64,000 bases of DNA, taken from Nocardioides hwasunensis (GTDB taxonomy: Bacteria; Actinomycetota; Actinomycetes; Propionibacteriales; Nocardioidaceae). A program made the position numbers and the translations under genes. The stretch covers positions 124,001 through 188,000 of the forward strand of contig NZ_JACXYY010000006.1 in NCBI RefSeq assembly GCF_014779665.1, written 5' to 3'. Numbering within the stretch: the stretch's first letter is position 1; each line of letters starts with the position of its first letter. This document shows, in pieces, positions 33,655 to 42,485 of the stretch. A model generated the notes under the pieces. It searched no databases, was not told the DNA's origin, and worked only from the letters and a program-made list of their open reading frames with translations.

Positions 33655-34116
33655 ATGGAACTCAACGGTGTGCCGCTGCACCCGCTCATCGTGCACGCAG
33701 TCGTCGTCCTCGGACCGCTCGCCGCCCTCACCGGGCTCGCCTACGCGTTCGTGCCGAAGTGGCGCTGGCTGCTGCGGTGGCCGCTGGTGGTGCTCGCTGT
33801 CGTCACCGCCGGAGCCGCGGTGCTCGCCGCCGCTGCCGGCGAGAGCCTGCTGGAGTCGCGGCCCGAGCTGGAGCAGATCATCGGGGAGCACGAGGAGCGC
33901 GGCGAGCTGCTGCGGAACGTGTCGCTCGCCTACGTGCTGGTGGCCGGGTTCGGCGCCTGGGCGCTGGGCGGCGTGTCGGCCCTCGCCTCCGGCAGGGGCG
34001 CGCGCGAGACCAGGCTGGCGATCCCGGCGATCGTCCTGCTCGTGGTCGGCTCGATCGCCCTGCTCGTGCTGCTCTTCCTCGCCGGCGACTCCGGCGCCCG
34101 AGCCGTCTGGGGCTGA
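33655..34116 (+). CDS. DUF2231 membrane protein
   Basis: A 153-residue integral membrane protein with four hydrophobic segments (about 12-30, 38-60, 84-105, 120-142). The N-terminal GVPLHPLIVHAVVVLGPLA, with conserved His residues, is the DUF2231 signature; related proteins are thought to bind haem or take part in redox processes, but this is not shown here. It converges on rsgA with five bases between. Confidence 0.85.
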   Translation: MELNGVPLHPLIVHAVVVLGPLAALTGLAYAFVPKWRWLLRWPLVVLAVVTAGAAVLAAAAGESLLESRPELEQIIGEHEERGELLRNVSLAYVLVAGFGAWALGGVSALASGRGARETRLAIPAIVLLVVGSIALLVLLFLAGDSGARAVWG

Positions 34117-34121
34117 GCGGC

Positions 34122-35129
34122 TCACCAGTCGCTGGCACCCTCGCGGGCGGCGAGCAGCCGCCGGAAGGACTCCACCCGGTCGGGGTCGGCCTCGCCGGCC
34201 TCGACCGCCTCGTCGAGCGCGCACTCGGGCTCGCCCTCGCCGTGCGAGCAGCCGCGCGGGCAGGTCTCGGTCATCTCGTCGAGGTCGGGGAACGCCTCGA
34301 TGAGGTCCTCCGGACGCACGTGGGCCAGCCCGAACGACCGGATGCCCGGTGTGTCGATGATCCAGCCGTCCGCACCCGGCAGCTCGAGGAGGTAGGCGCT
34401 GGTCGAGGTGTGCCGACCGCGGCCGGTGACGGCGTTGACGATGCCGACCTCGCGGCCCGCGTCTGGCACGAGCGCGTTGACCAGCGTCGACTTGCCGACG
34501 CCGCTGTGCCCGACCAGGACGCTGGTGCGCCCCCGCAGTCGTGCCCGCAGCTCGGTCAGGTCGCCGGCGCCCTCGCCCCTGAGTTGGGTGACGACCCAGG
34601 GGACCCCGAGGGAGCGGTAGGTCGACAGCAGCGTCTCGGGGTCGGCCAGGTCGGCCTTCGTGAGGCACAGCAGCGGCGCCATCCCGGCGTCGTACGCCGC
34701 CACGAGGGCGCGGTCGATCAGGCGCGGACGGGGCTCGGGGTCGGCCAGCGCGGCCACCACGACCAGCTGGTCGGCGTTGGACACGATGACGCGCTCGACC
34801 GGGTCGTCGTCGTCGGCCGTGCGGCGCAGCGTGGTGCTGCGCTCGACCACCTCGACGATCCGGGCCAGCGAGCCGTCGACCCCGCTCGTGTCGCCGACGA
34901 CCCGCACGTGGTCGCCCACGACGACGCCCTTGCGGCCGAGCGGGCGCGACTTCATCGCCATCACCCGGTGCCCGTCGACGAGCAGCGTGAAGCGTCCGCG
35001 ATCGACGGTGACCACGCGGCCGTCGACCGCGTCGTCGTAGGTCGGACGGTCCTTGGTGCGCGGCCGGGTGCGCCGGCGCGGTCGCTCGTAGTGCTCGTGG
35101 TCGTGCTCGGAGTAGCGACCCGTGGTCAC
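34122..35129 (-). CDS. rsgA: Ribosome small-subunit-dependent GTPase RsgA
   Basis: A 335-residue circularly permuted GTPase that matures the 30S subunit. An OB-fold precedes the G domain; the G4-type motif [10 protein letters not shown] comes before the P-loop GHSGVGKST, and G3-type DTPGIRSFG follows. The C-terminal zinc region [16 protein letters not shown] carries the expected Cys and His. The GTG start overlaps the aroA stop by four bases; an extended start (35159) would run into aroA. AroA-RsgA pairing is widely conserved in actinobacteria. Confidence 0.95.
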   Translation of the reverse strand: MTTGRYSEHDHEHYERPRRRTRPRTKDRPTYDDAVDGRVVTVDRGRFTLLVDGHRVMAMKSRPLGRKGVVVGDHVRVVGDTSGVDGSLARIVEVVERSTTLRRTADDDDPVERVIVSNADQLVVVAALADPEPRPRLIDRALVAAYDAGMAPLLCLTKADLADPETLLSTYRSLGVPWVVTQLRGEGAGDLTELRARLRGRTSVLVGHSGVGKSTLVNALVPDAGREVGIVNAVTGRGRHTSTSAYLLELPGADGWIIDTPGIRSFGLAHVRPEDLIEAFPDLDEMTETCPRGCSHGEGEPECALDEAVEAGEADPDRVESFRRLLAAREGASDW

Positions 35130-36418
35130 GAGGGCGATCCGTGCACGGCGCGGGTCCACGCGGTGGCGAAGTCGGGGAACGTCTTGGAGGTGGTGGCGAC
35201 GTCCTCGACGAGCACGTCGTCGACGGCGAGGCCGAGGATGACGCCGGCGTGCGCCATGCGGTGGTCGGCGTAGGTCCGGAACGTGCCGCCGTGCAGGGCG
35301 GCGGGGTGGATGGTCAGGCCGTCCTCGCGCTCGGTGACCTCGGCGCCGAGGCGGCCGAGTTCGGTGGCCAGGGCCGTGATGCGGTCGGTCTCGTGGCCGC
35401 GGATGTGGGCGATGCCGCGCAGGTGGGAGGGGGAGTCGGCCAGCGCGCAGAGCGCCGCGACGGCCGGGGTCAGCTCGCCGACGTCGTGCAGGTCGAGGTC
35501 GACCCCGGTCAGGCGCTCGGGGCCGACGACGGTGAGCCGCCCCTCGGCGAGGCTCACCTCACAGCCCATGAGGGAGAGGATCTCGCGCAGCTCGTCGCCG
35601 GGCTGGGTGGTCCGGGCCGGCCAGTCCGTGACCGTGACCCGGCCGCCGGTGGCGGCGCCGAGCGCGAGGAACGGCGCGGCGTTGGACAGGTCGGGCTCGA
35701 TGTCGTGGTCGACGGCCTTCACCGGCCCCGGGGCGACGGCCCACCGGTCGGCGTCGTGGTCGTCGACCTCGACCCCGTGCTGGCGCAGCATCTGCACGGT
35801 CATCTCGATGTGGGGCAGCGACGGCACCGGCTTGCCGACGTGTCGCACGTCGACGCCGTGGTCGTAGCGCGCGCCGGCGAGCAGCAGTGCGGAGACGAAC
35901 TGCGACGAGGCGCTCGCGTCGATCGTCACCGTCCCGCCCGGCACCGAGCCCGCGCCGTGGACGGCGAACGGCAGCGCGCCGCGTCCCCCGTCGTCGATCG
36001 TCATGCCCAGCGTGCCGAGGGCGGCGAGGATCTGGCCGATCGGACGCAGACGCATGTGGGGGTCGCCGTCGAAGCGCACCGTGCCGTGCGCCAAGCCGAC
36101 GACCGGCGGCACGAACCGCATGACGGTGCCGGCGAGACCGCAGTCCACGTCGGCGTCGCTGTCCCAGGTGCCGGGCGCCACGGCCCAGTGGCCGTCAGCG
36201 GTGTCCTCCACCGAGGTGCCGAGGGACCTCAGCGCCGAGGCCATGAGCAGCGTGTCGCGGGAGCGCAGCGGACGGCGTACGACGCTGGGACCGTCGGCGA
36301 TCGCCGCGAGCACGAGCGCCCGGTTGGTCAGCGACTTGCTGCCCGGGAGCGAGACGACCCGGTCGACGGGGTCCGACGGTCGCGGCGCGGGCCAGGGATC
36401 AGCGAGCAGGTCAGTCAC
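35126..36418 (-). CDS. aroA: 3-phosphoshikimate 1-carboxyvinyltransferase AroA (EPSP synthase)
   Basis: A 430-residue enzyme that joins phosphoenolpyruvate to shikimate-3-phosphate in aromatic amino acid synthesis. [16 protein letters not shown] near the N-terminus and the C-terminal [11 protein letters not shown] are the family signatures. The Gly-rich region usually written NAGTxxR reads GLAGTVMRF. The GTG start lies 39 bases after the DoxX gene end (minus strand). It is coupled to rsgA by overlap. Confidence 0.96.
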   Translation of the reverse strand: MTDLLADPWPAPRPSDPVDRVVSLPGSKSLTNRALVLAAIADGPSVVRRPLRSRDTLLMASALRSLGTSVEDTADGHWAVAPGTWDSDADVDCGLAGTVMRFVPPVVGLAHGTVRFDGDPHMRLRPIGQILAALGTLGMTIDDGGRGALPFAVHGAGSVPGGTVTIDASASSQFVSALLLAGARYDHGVDVRHVGKPVPSLPHIEMTVQMLRQHGVEVDDHDADRWAVAPGPVKAVDHDIEPDLSNAAPFLALGAATGGRVTVTDWPARTTQPGDELREILSLMGCEVSLAEGRLTVVGPERLTGVDLDLHDVGELTPAVAALCALADSPSHLRGIAHIRGHETDRITALATELGRLGAEVTEREDGLTIHPAALHGGTFRTYADHRMAHAGVILGLAVDDVLVEDVATTSKTFPDFATAWTRAVHGSPS

Positions 36419-36457
36419 CCGCGCAGCCTATCGAGGACTGCGCGTGACAGGCCCCGC

Positions 36458-36988
36458 TTAGGTGAGCTGGGCCCTGGCCAGCTTCGCCTCGCGGCGGGCG
36501 TCCTTGGCGACCTGCTTGGCCTCGCGGCGTACGTCCTTGGCGGCGCGGCGGGCCCGCCAGGCCAGGCCGGGCTTGCCCTCGGTGTCGACGGCGGCGAGCA
36601 GGAGCCCCCCGAGGACCGAGGTGTTCTTGAAGAACTGGAGGCGCTGGGTGGCCTTGGCCTGCGGGTCGGTCTCGTCCCAGAACGCGTGGCCCGCGAGGGT
36701 CGTGGGCACGAGGGACGCGGCCAGCACGCCGGCGCTGAGCCGGGGGGCGCGACCGGTGGCCAGCGCGGCGGCGGCGAGGATCTGGGCGCCCGCATTGATC
36801 CGTACGAGGGTGGCCGGGTCGGTGGGGATCGGCAGGGCGGGTGCGGCCTTCTGCGCCGCAGGCACGACCTTGTCCGTCACCTTCTTCGCCTTCGTGGCAT
36901 GGCCCTCGGTGTTGCGGATGGCGTTGATGCCGCCGGCGACGAAGATCGAGGCCAGCATGGGACGGGCAAGCAACCGGGTGATCGTCAT
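36458..36988 (-). CDS. DoxX-family membrane protein
   Basis: A 176-residue protein with four short membrane segments and the DoxX features FVAGGINAIRN, INAGAQILAAAALATG and LQFFKNTSVLGGLLLAA. The C-terminal 35 residues are strongly basic (RRAAKDVRREAKQVAKDARREA), probably a cytoplasmic helix. DoxX proteins are linked to redox or thiosulfate metabolism in some species and to oxidative stress in mycobacteria. It lies upstream of aroA in the same orientation. Confidence 0.85.
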   Translation of the reverse strand: MTITRLLARPMLASIFVAGGINAIRNTEGHATKAKKVTDKVVPAAQKAAPALPIPTDPATLVRINAGAQILAAAALATGRAPRLSAGVLAASLVPTTLAGHAFWDETDPQAKATQRLQFFKNTSVLGGLLLAAVDTEGKPGLAWRARRAAKDVRREAKQVAKDARREAKLARAQLT

Positions 36989-37059
36989 GCCCTCTGTCTA
37001 CACGATCGGCGATGACGGCGCGCCGCCCGCAGGGGTGCGCGAACGCCACGCGTGCGGTG

Positions 37060-38874
37060 TCAGCGCAGGACGGTCCGCCAGGTGTTGTTGGTGAGGTCCG
37101 GGTCGTCGGTGCCGGCGGTGACCGTCGCGGTCACGGAGGTGCCGGGGAGCGCCGTGAGGGTCATCCCCAGTGGCGCGGTGTCGGTGGCCGTCACGGTGCA
37201 CAGGAGTCCGGTCGGGGCGCTGGCGCAGCGTCGGTCGACGTCGAGTCCGACGAAGAAGCGGCTGACCACGACCTGCACGGTGGCCGTGGTTCCGGCGGCC
37301 AGGCCCGACGGCCGCAGCGTCACCCGGTAGAACGGCGCGGACCCGGTCAGGCTGCCGGTGATCGAGGTGTCGACGACCACGGGGTCCGGGGTCGGGTCCG
37401 GGGTCGGGTCCGGGGTCGGGTCCGGGGTCGGGTCCGGGGTCTCGGTCGGCGTGGGCTCCTCGGTCGGCTCGGGCGTCTCGGTCGGCTCGGGCGTCTCGGT
37501 CGGGGTGGGCTCGGCGGTCGGGGCGGGAGTCTCGGTGGGCTGCGGCGTCTCGGTGGGCTGGGGCGTCTCGGTGGGGCCGGGTGTCCCGGTCGGCTGCGTG
37601 GTCGGCGTCCCGGTCGGCTGCGTGGTCGGCGTCCCGGTGGGCGTCGAGGTGGGCGTCGAGGTGGGGCTCGAGGTGGGCTCGGGCGTCTCGCTGGGCTCGG
37701 GGGTGGGCTCGGGCGTGGGCTCGGGCGTCTGGCTGGGATCCGGGACGGTGCTGGGCGTCAGGCTCGGCAACGTCGGCGGCACCGACAGGTCCTCGTCGTC
37801 GCTGACCAGGTCGCCGACGGCTGCGCGTTCGCGGGCGTCGAGCCGGCTGGAGCCGTCGGGCTCGCTCCGGCCGTCCGGTGCGGTCGTGGCAGGCGCGCTC
37901 AGGCTCGACCCGGCTGGTGGGGGATCTGCGATCGTGCGCGGCGGGTCGTGGAGGCCGACCGCGACCGCCCCACCGACCACGACGACCGTTGCGGCCACCC
38001 CGGCCACGGCTGCGACGGTGCTGTTGCCGACGACGAGGTCGCGCACCCGGCCCGCGACCGCGCCGACGCCGAAGGGGACCGACCCCGCTGCGATCGACGT
38101 CCCGAGGTAGGCCGTGCCGACCGCGCCCAGCAGGAGCGGGGCGAGCAGCCCGCCGAGGTGGGAGTTGACCTCGGTGAGCTCGAGGTAGATCGCGGTGCAC
38201 GATCGGCACTCGTCGAGGTGCGCCTGCACCTTCGCGGCGTCACGACGCGAGGTGGCGCCGCGCACGTGCGCACCGAGCTGGCTGTGGGTCCACCGGCAGC
38301 GGTCGCCCTCGAGCTCGGCGACGTGCTCGGTGAGGAAGGCCTGGCGCAGGCCCTCGCGCGCGCGGTAGGCGAGGGCCGCGACCGAGTTGGGACTCATCCC
38401 GAGCAGCGTGGCGATGTCGGACGGCTTGTCGCCCTCGACCTCCGTGTGCCAGAGCACGAGCTGCCAGCGCTCGGGGAGAGAGGCGAAGGCACGTGCCGCG
38501 GTGGCGTTCTCGAAGCCGTCGACGGCCGTGTCCCGGAAGGGCACGCCCGGGTCGAAGGCCTCCATGTCGTCGGTGGTGTGCAGCCGGGAGCCGGCGCGGA
38601 ACCGGTCGACCTGGAGCCTGCGGACGGAGGTCAGCAGGTAGGCGCGGAACGCGGCGTCCGGCCCGCCGCCACGCTGCAGCACCCCCAGCACCTTCACGAA
38701 CGCCTCGGACACGAGGTCGTCGGCGTCCGCCGGTGGCACCAGCTGTCGGGCGAGCCTGCGGGCGGCTGCCACGTGGCGCTCGAAGAGCGTGCCGTAGGCG
38801 TCGACGTCCCCACCGCGGACCGCCGAGATCAGCTCGGCGTCTGACGGCGCTTCGATGCTGGTGGCGCTGCTCAT
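37060..38874 (-). CDS. ECF sigma factor fused to zinc anti-sigma motif, membrane segment and extracellular Pro/Thr-rich domain
   Basis: A 604-residue multidomain protein. Residues 20-95 and 125-180 are sigma-70 regions 2 and 4 (DADDLVSEAFVKVL; LGMSPNSVAALAYRAREGL). Residues 219-226 form a zinc anti-sigma-like HLDECRSC. A membrane helix follows near 285-308 (VAAVAGVAATVVVVGG), then about 180 residues of extracellular Pro/Thr/Glu repeats (TPEPTPEPTPE and TPDP units) and a C-terminal DUF11-like beta domain ending TNNTWRTVLR. Sigma factors with such fused membrane tails are known but rare; release by proteolysis seems likely. The ATG at 38874 starts region 2 cleanly. Confidence 0.9.
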   Translation of the reverse strand: MSSATSIEAPSDAELISAVRGGDVDAYGTLFERHVAAARRLARQLVPPADADDLVSEAFVKVLGVLQRGGGPDAAFRAYLLTSVRRLQVDRFRAGSRLHTTDDMEAFDPGVPFRDTAVDGFENATAARAFASLPERWQLVLWHTEVEGDKPSDIATLLGMSPNSVAALAYRAREGLRQAFLTEHVAELEGDRCRWTHSQLGAHVRGATSRRDAAKVQAHLDECRSCTAIYLELTEVNSHLGGLLAPLLLGAVGTAYLGTSIAAGSVPFGVGAVAGRVRDLVVGNSTVAAVAGVAATVVVVGGAVAVGLHDPPRTIADPPPAGSSLSAPATTAPDGRSEPDGSSRLDARERAAVGDLVSDDEDLSVPPTLPSLTPSTVPDPSQTPEPTPEPTPEPSETPEPTSSPTSTPTSTPTGTPTTQPTGTPTTQPTGTPGPTETPQPTETPQPTETPAPTAEPTPTETPEPTETPEPTEEPTPTETPDPTPDPTPDPTPDPTPDPVVVDTSITGSLTGSAPFYRVTLRPSGLAAGTTATVQVVVSRFFVGLDVDRRCASAPTGLLCTVTATDTAPLGMTLTALPGTSVTATVTAGTDDPDLTNNTWRTVLR

Positions 38875-39062
38875 CCGTCGCGACGCTTTCCCCGGGTGCC
38901 GACGACGGCTCCCGGACTCCAGCGACTGTAGCCCCGTGAGCGCCGTGACGTCCGGGCAAGACACGAAAGCGGAATCGTGGGAAGAAAGTGGTCTGGTCCG
39001 CGTCATGGTCGGCAGTCGGCGCCGTCCCACCGGTGAACAGGACGAGATCGGGAGGGGGTGCC

Positions 39063-39794
39063 GTGAGGAGGCTCGCCATGCACGGGCGTCGACCTGCGGC
39101 GGCCGATCCCGAGACGAGTGACGCCGGGCCGACCGTCGAGCGGTCGGGGTTGCCGCACCGGTTCGAGGCCGTGGGGGAGGCGCTCGTCTCGGGATCGGAC
39201 GATCAGCTCGTCCTGGACACATGCTCCGTCGCGGGCCAGGACCTGGCCCGCGACGGGGCCTCGGTGCAGGAGACGCTCGAGGGGCTGCGTGAGACCTGGC
39301 GCCGCGTGGCCGGCACCGATCCGTCGTACGACGTGGTGACCGCGACCGTCGTCGCCTGGAGCGAGAGCACGCTCGGCTACCTCCACCAGCTCTCGTGCGA
39401 GGACCCGCTGACCGGCCTGTCCAGCCAGGCCCACCTGCGCAGCCGGCTCTCCGAGCTCTACCGCCTCCCCGGTGCCGACGGTGCCGACGGACACGCCCTC
39501 GTGGTGCTCGCACTGCCACCGGGAGACCCGTCCGAGGAGCCGGTCGACCACTTCACCCGGGCGATGCGCCTGGCGCGTGCGGGGGAGCTGAGCCGTACGG
39601 CGTTCGCGCGCGAGGAGACGATCGCCCGGATCGGCGTCCACCGGGTGGCGATCCTGACCCGGCGCGACGACCGTCTCGCCCGGCGCGCGCAGGTGCTGGG
39701 GACGCTGCTCGGGGAGGCGCGCTGCTGGATCGAGGGTCTGCCGGCCACCGACGCGGGTGCCGGCATGCTGCTCGACGAGCTGGCCCGCGGCTGA
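39063..39794 (+). CDS. Degenerate GGDEF-like protein
   Basis: A 243-residue soluble protein. LSCEDPLTGLSSQAHLRSRLSELYR resembles the start of a GGDEF (diguanylate cyclase) domain, but no GGDEF motif or metal ligand follows, so cyclase activity is unlikely. The first 110 residues are helical. GTG 39063 has GGGAGGGGG upstream and is preferred; an ATG five codons later is possible. It is divergent from the fused sigma factor gene with 188 bases between, which raises the possibility of a functional link. Confidence 0.6.
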   Translation: MRRLAMHGRRPAAADPETSDAGPTVERSGLPHRFEAVGEALVSGSDDQLVLDTCSVAGQDLARDGASVQETLEGLRETWRRVAGTDPSYDVVTATVVAWSESTLGYLHQLSCEDPLTGLSSQAHLRSRLSELYRLPGADGADGHALVVLALPPGDPSEEPVDHFTRAMRLARAGELSRTAFAREETIARIGVHRVAILTRRDDRLARRAQVLGTLLGEARCWIEGLPATDAGAGMLLDELARG

Positions 39795-39823
39795 GCCTCC
39801 TGCCGTGCACCTAGGGTGGAGGC

Positions 39824-40576
39824 ATGTGTGGCCGCTACGCGTCGTCGCGAGAAGCCGACGACCTCGTCGAGGAGTTCGAGGTCGTCGAGAGCCGGGTCGC
39901 GGCCCCACTGGCACCCGACTACAACGTGGCGCCCACCAAGGAGGTCTACGCCGTCGTCGAGCGTCCGCCCTCGCGCGAGTCGCACGAGCCGCCGCAGCGC
40001 CAGCTGCGCGTCCTCACCTGGGGCCTGGTGCCGTCGTGGGCCAAGGACCCCTCCATCGGCAACCGGATGATCAACGCGCGGATGGAGACGGTCGCCGAGA
40101 AGCCCGCCTACCGCAAGGCGTTCGCCGCCCGCCGGGCGCTGCTGCCTGCTGACGGCTACTTCGAGTGGTACGCGACCTCGCAGACCAACGCCCGGGGCAA
40201 GCCGGTCAAGCAGCCCTTCTTCATCCGACCCGCCGACGGCGGGATCCTGGCGATGGCGGGGCTCTACGAGATCTGGCGCGACCCGTCGAAGGACGACGAC
40301 GACCCCGACCGGTTCCGGTGGACCTGCACGGTCCTCACCACCCAGGCCGAGGACTCGCTCGGCCACATCCACGAGCGGATGCCGCTGATGGTCGAGCGGG
40401 AGCGGTGGCACGAGTGGCTCGACCCGACCACGCCCGGTGACACCTCCCTCCTGGTGCCCGCGGCGCCCGGTCGGCTCGAGGCGTACGCCGTGCCCACCCT
40501 CGTCAGCAACGTGCGCAACAACGGACCCGAGCTCGTCGAGCCACTGGCAGTGGCCGAGGAAGGTCAGACCTCGTGA
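39824..40576 (+). CDS. SRAP-domain SOS-response-associated peptidase (YedK/HMCES)
   Basis: A 250-residue protein that crosslinks to abasic sites in single-stranded DNA and shields them. The catalytic Cys2 follows the initiator Met (MCGRYASS). Other conserved elements are APDYNVAPTKEV with the Asn, LTWGLVPSWAKDP, NARMETV, ADGYFEWY with the Glu, and HERMPLMV with the His. The protein does not need a signal. It overlaps the alpha/beta hydrolase gene by four bases. Confidence 0.95.
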   Translation: MCGRYASSREADDLVEEFEVVESRVAAPLAPDYNVAPTKEVYAVVERPPSRESHEPPQRQLRVLTWGLVPSWAKDPSIGNRMINARMETVAEKPAYRKAFAARRALLPADGYFEWYATSQTNARGKPVKQPFFIRPADGGILAMAGLYEIWRDPSKDDDDPDRFRWTCTVLTTQAEDSLGHIHERMPLMVERERWHEWLDPTTPGDTSLLVPAAPGRLEAYAVPTLVSNVRNNGPELVEPLAVAEEGQTS

Positions 40577-41235
40577 AGAAGGCCACCGTCCGCTCCGTCG
40601 CGACGCCCCACGGCGAGGGACGCCTGCACACCCGGCGCGCGACCAGCCCGATGGCGACGCTGCTGCTCAGCCACGGCGCCGGCGGCGGTGTCGAGGCGCG
40701 CGACCTGTGGGCGCTCGCCGACGCGCTCCCCGCGCAGGGGGTCTCCGTCGTGCTCTTCGAGCAGCCGTGGCGGCTCGCGGGCCGCAAGGTCGCGACCGCG
40801 CCGCCGACGCTCGACGCGGCGCTGCGGTGCGCCGCCGACGTGATGCGGGTGCGTACGCCGCTCGTGGTCGGCGGCCGCTCGGCGGGCGCCCGGTCGGCGG
40901 CTCGCACCGCACGGTCCCTCGGCGCGACCGGCTGCCTGGCCCTGTCCTTCCCGCTCCACCAGCCCGGGCGCACCGAGCCCACCCGGCTGCCCGAGCTCCA
41001 GGGCGTGGGTCTGCCCACGCTGGTGGTGCAGGGGGAGCGCGACGCGATGGGCCGTCCCGAGGAGTTCCCGGGCGACCTGCCGGGCGTGGACATGGTCGTC
41101 GTCCCGGGCGGTGACCACAGCCTCAAGGTGCCGGCCCGGGGCGAGGTCGACCAGGCTGAGGCGATGGGGATCGTCGTGGAGTCGACGCTGGAGTGGCTGG
41201 TGCGTGAAGTCGTCGGGAATCCCCGCGTGGGGTGA
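40573..41235 (+). CDS. Alpha/beta hydrolase-fold protein (KANL3/Tex30-like)
   Basis: A 220-residue hydrolase. LLLSHGAGGGVEARDL forms the oxyanion region, GGRSAGARSA holds the nucleophile Ser, and GGDHSLKV the catalytic His. These are the features of the KANL3/Tex30 alpha/beta hydrolase group, whose substrates are unknown. The GTG start overlaps the SRAP stop. The last part of the gene contains the SigR-type promoter that drives the next gene. Confidence 0.85.
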   Translation: MKKATVRSVATPHGEGRLHTRRATSPMATLLLSHGAGGGVEARDLWALADALPAQGVSVVLFEQPWRLAGRKVATAPPTLDAALRCAADVMRVRTPLVVGGRSAGARSAARTARSLGATGCLALSFPLHQPGRTEPTRLPELQGVGLPTLVVQGERDAMGRPEEFPGDLPGVDMVVVPGGDHSLKVPARGEVDQAEAMGIVVESTLEWLVREVVGNPRVG

Positions 41236-41241
41236 GGTGTT
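41215..41241 (+). promoter_or_regulatory. SigR-type promoter (GGGAAT-N18-GTT)
   Basis: GGGAAT at 41215-41220 and GTT at 41239-41241 are separated by exactly 18 bases, the -35/-10 consensus known for SigR/SigH in actinobacteria. Transcription would begin near 41247-41249, only a few bases before the GTG at 41251. Confidence 0.85.
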
Positions 41242-41250
41242 GGGGACGGT

Positions 41251-41997
41251 GTGAAGTCACTGACCCTCGAACGACCACGGCCCACGGAGCGCCCTACGTC
41301 GACCGCCTCCCCGGCGGTACTGTGGGAGGCGATGACTGAATCGCTGAACGACGAGACGCTCTCCACCGACGACGTGGAGATCGTCGTGGAGGACGAGACC
41401 TCCGACGACCGCTCCGCGCGCTTCGAGCGCGACGCACTGCCCTACCTCGACCAGCTCTACGGCGCGGCGATGCGGATGACCCGCAACCCCGCCGACGCCG
41501 AGGACCTGGTGCAGGAGACCTTCGCGAAGGCCTACAGCGCCTTCCACCAGTTCAAGCCCGGCACGAACCTCAAGGCCTGGCTCTACCGGATCCTCACCAA
41601 CACCTACATCAACTCCTACCGCAAGAAGCAGCGCCAGCCGCAGCAGTCGATGTCCGAGGACGTCGAGGACTGGCAGCTCGCGCGGGCGGAGTCGCACTCC
41701 TCGACCGGCCTGCGCTCGGCGGAGATGGAGGCGCTGGAGCACCTGCCCGACTCCGAGGTGAAGGACGCCCTGCAACGCCTCCCCGAGGAGTTCCGCCTCG
41801 CGGTCTACCTCGCCGATGTCGAGGGATTCCCCTACAAGGAGATCGCCGAGATCATGGACACCCCGATCGGCACCGTGATGTCCCGCCTGCACCGTGGGCG
41901 CCGTCAGCTGCGCGACATGCTCGCCGGCTACGTCCGCGCCAACGACCTCCTGCCCGCCTCGTCCCTCCCGGGCGGTTCCGAGGGGAGCGGGTCGTGA
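41251..41997 (+). CDS. sigR: ECF sigma factor SigR (SigH-type, thiol oxidative stress)
   Basis: A 248-residue long form or 221-residue short form. Region 2 is [27 protein letters not shown] and [20 protein letters not shown]; region 4 is [26 protein letters not shown]. These match SigR of Streptomyces and SigH of mycobacteria. GTG 41251 lies directly at the end of a SigR-type promoter and would be leaderless; ATG 41332 has GGGAGG only two bases before it. Two isoforms are known for Streptomyces SigR, so both may be used here. The anti-sigma gene follows with a four-base overlap. Confidence 0.94.
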   Translation: MKSLTLERPRPTERPTSTASPAVLWEAMTESLNDETLSTDDVEIVVEDETSDDRSARFERDALPYLDQLYGAAMRMTRNPADAEDLVQETFAKAYSAFHQFKPGTNLKAWLYRILTNTYINSYRKKQRQPQQSMSEDVEDWQLARAESHSSTGLRSAEMEALEHLPDSEVKDALQRLPEEFRLAVYLADVEGFPYKEIAEIMDTPIGTVMSRLHRGRRQLRDMLAGYVRANDLLPASSLPGGSEGSGS

Positions 41998-42266
41998 GCG
42001 CACACGAGCACGGACGCGACGACTGCGTCGACTACATCGAGCGCATCGTCTACCTCCTCGACAACGAGCTCGACCAGGCCGACTGCGCCGTCGTCGAGAT
42101 GCACCTGCGCGAGTGCGGGCCCTGCCTCGAGCGCTACGACCTCCAGCGGGCGGTCAAGCAGCTCGTCGCCCGCTCGTGCTCGGAGGCGGCACCGGAGGCG
42201 CTGCGCGACCGCGTACGCCTCCAGCTCCGAGAGGTGCGGATCCAGATCGCCGAGGGCGGGGCCTGA
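41994..42266 (+). CDS. rsrA: Zinc anti-sigma factor RsrA
   Basis: A 90-residue ZAS-type anti-sigma factor. The zinc/redox motif is HLRECGPC (His37, Cys41, Cys44), with additional Cys at residues 11 and 31. In the family, disulfide formation in this motif releases SigR, and mycothiol-related genes follow. The GTG start overlaps the sigR stop. The short C-terminal helix is Arg-rich. Confidence 0.93.
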   Translation: MSAHEHGRDDCVDYIERIVYLLDNELDQADCAVVEMHLRECGPCLERYDLQRAVKQLVARSCSEAAPEALRDRVRLQLREVRIQIAEGGA

Positions 42267-42343
42267 GCCGCACCCTCACCCGATTCGCCGCACCCGCGCG
42301 AGTTTGAGACACTGCTCCGAGCACCGACTCCAGGAGGACCACC

Positions 42344-42418
42344 ATGGGCAAGACCGGACGCAAGCGCCGCGCGCGCAAGAAGAAGGGCGCGAACCACGGC
42401 AAGCGCCCCAACGCCTGA
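42344..42418 (+). CDS. 50S ribosomal protein bL37
   Basis: A 24-residue, highly basic peptide MGKTGRKRRARKKKGANHGK ending RPNA, matching the tiny actinobacterial ribosomal protein bL37. A very strong site, AGGAGG, lies six bases before the ATG. It stands 77 bases after rsrA and directly before an intrinsic terminator, so it may be cotranscribed with sigR-rsrA or have its own promoter. Genes of this size are easily missed. Confidence 0.9.
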   Translation: MGKTGRKRRARKKKGANHGKRPNA

Positions 42419-42444
42419 TCCGTCTCTGACGCATCACGCCGCCG

Positions 42445-42471
42445 AAGTCCCCGCCAGAGGCGGGGACTTTT
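42445..42471 (+). terminator. Rho-independent terminator after bL37
   Basis: AAGTCCCCGCC (42445-42455) and GGCGGGGACTT (42459-42469) form an 11-bp perfect stem with a three-base loop, followed by TT and a short T-rich run. It would end the sigR-rsrA-bL37 unit and, on the other strand, the thioesterase gene. Confidence 0.9.
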
Positions 42472-42485
42472 GCATGTCCGGGACC

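Noticed and set aside
37380..37445. Short regular repeats that could be mistaken for a CRISPR array
   Set aside because: They are 12-bp coding repeats (TPDP units) without spacers, in frame with the sigma fusion protein.
37358..38110. Plus-strand frame rich in VGSGVG repeats
   Set aside because: It is the exact antisense of the Pro/Thr repeats in the fused sigma factor and has no ribosome binding site.
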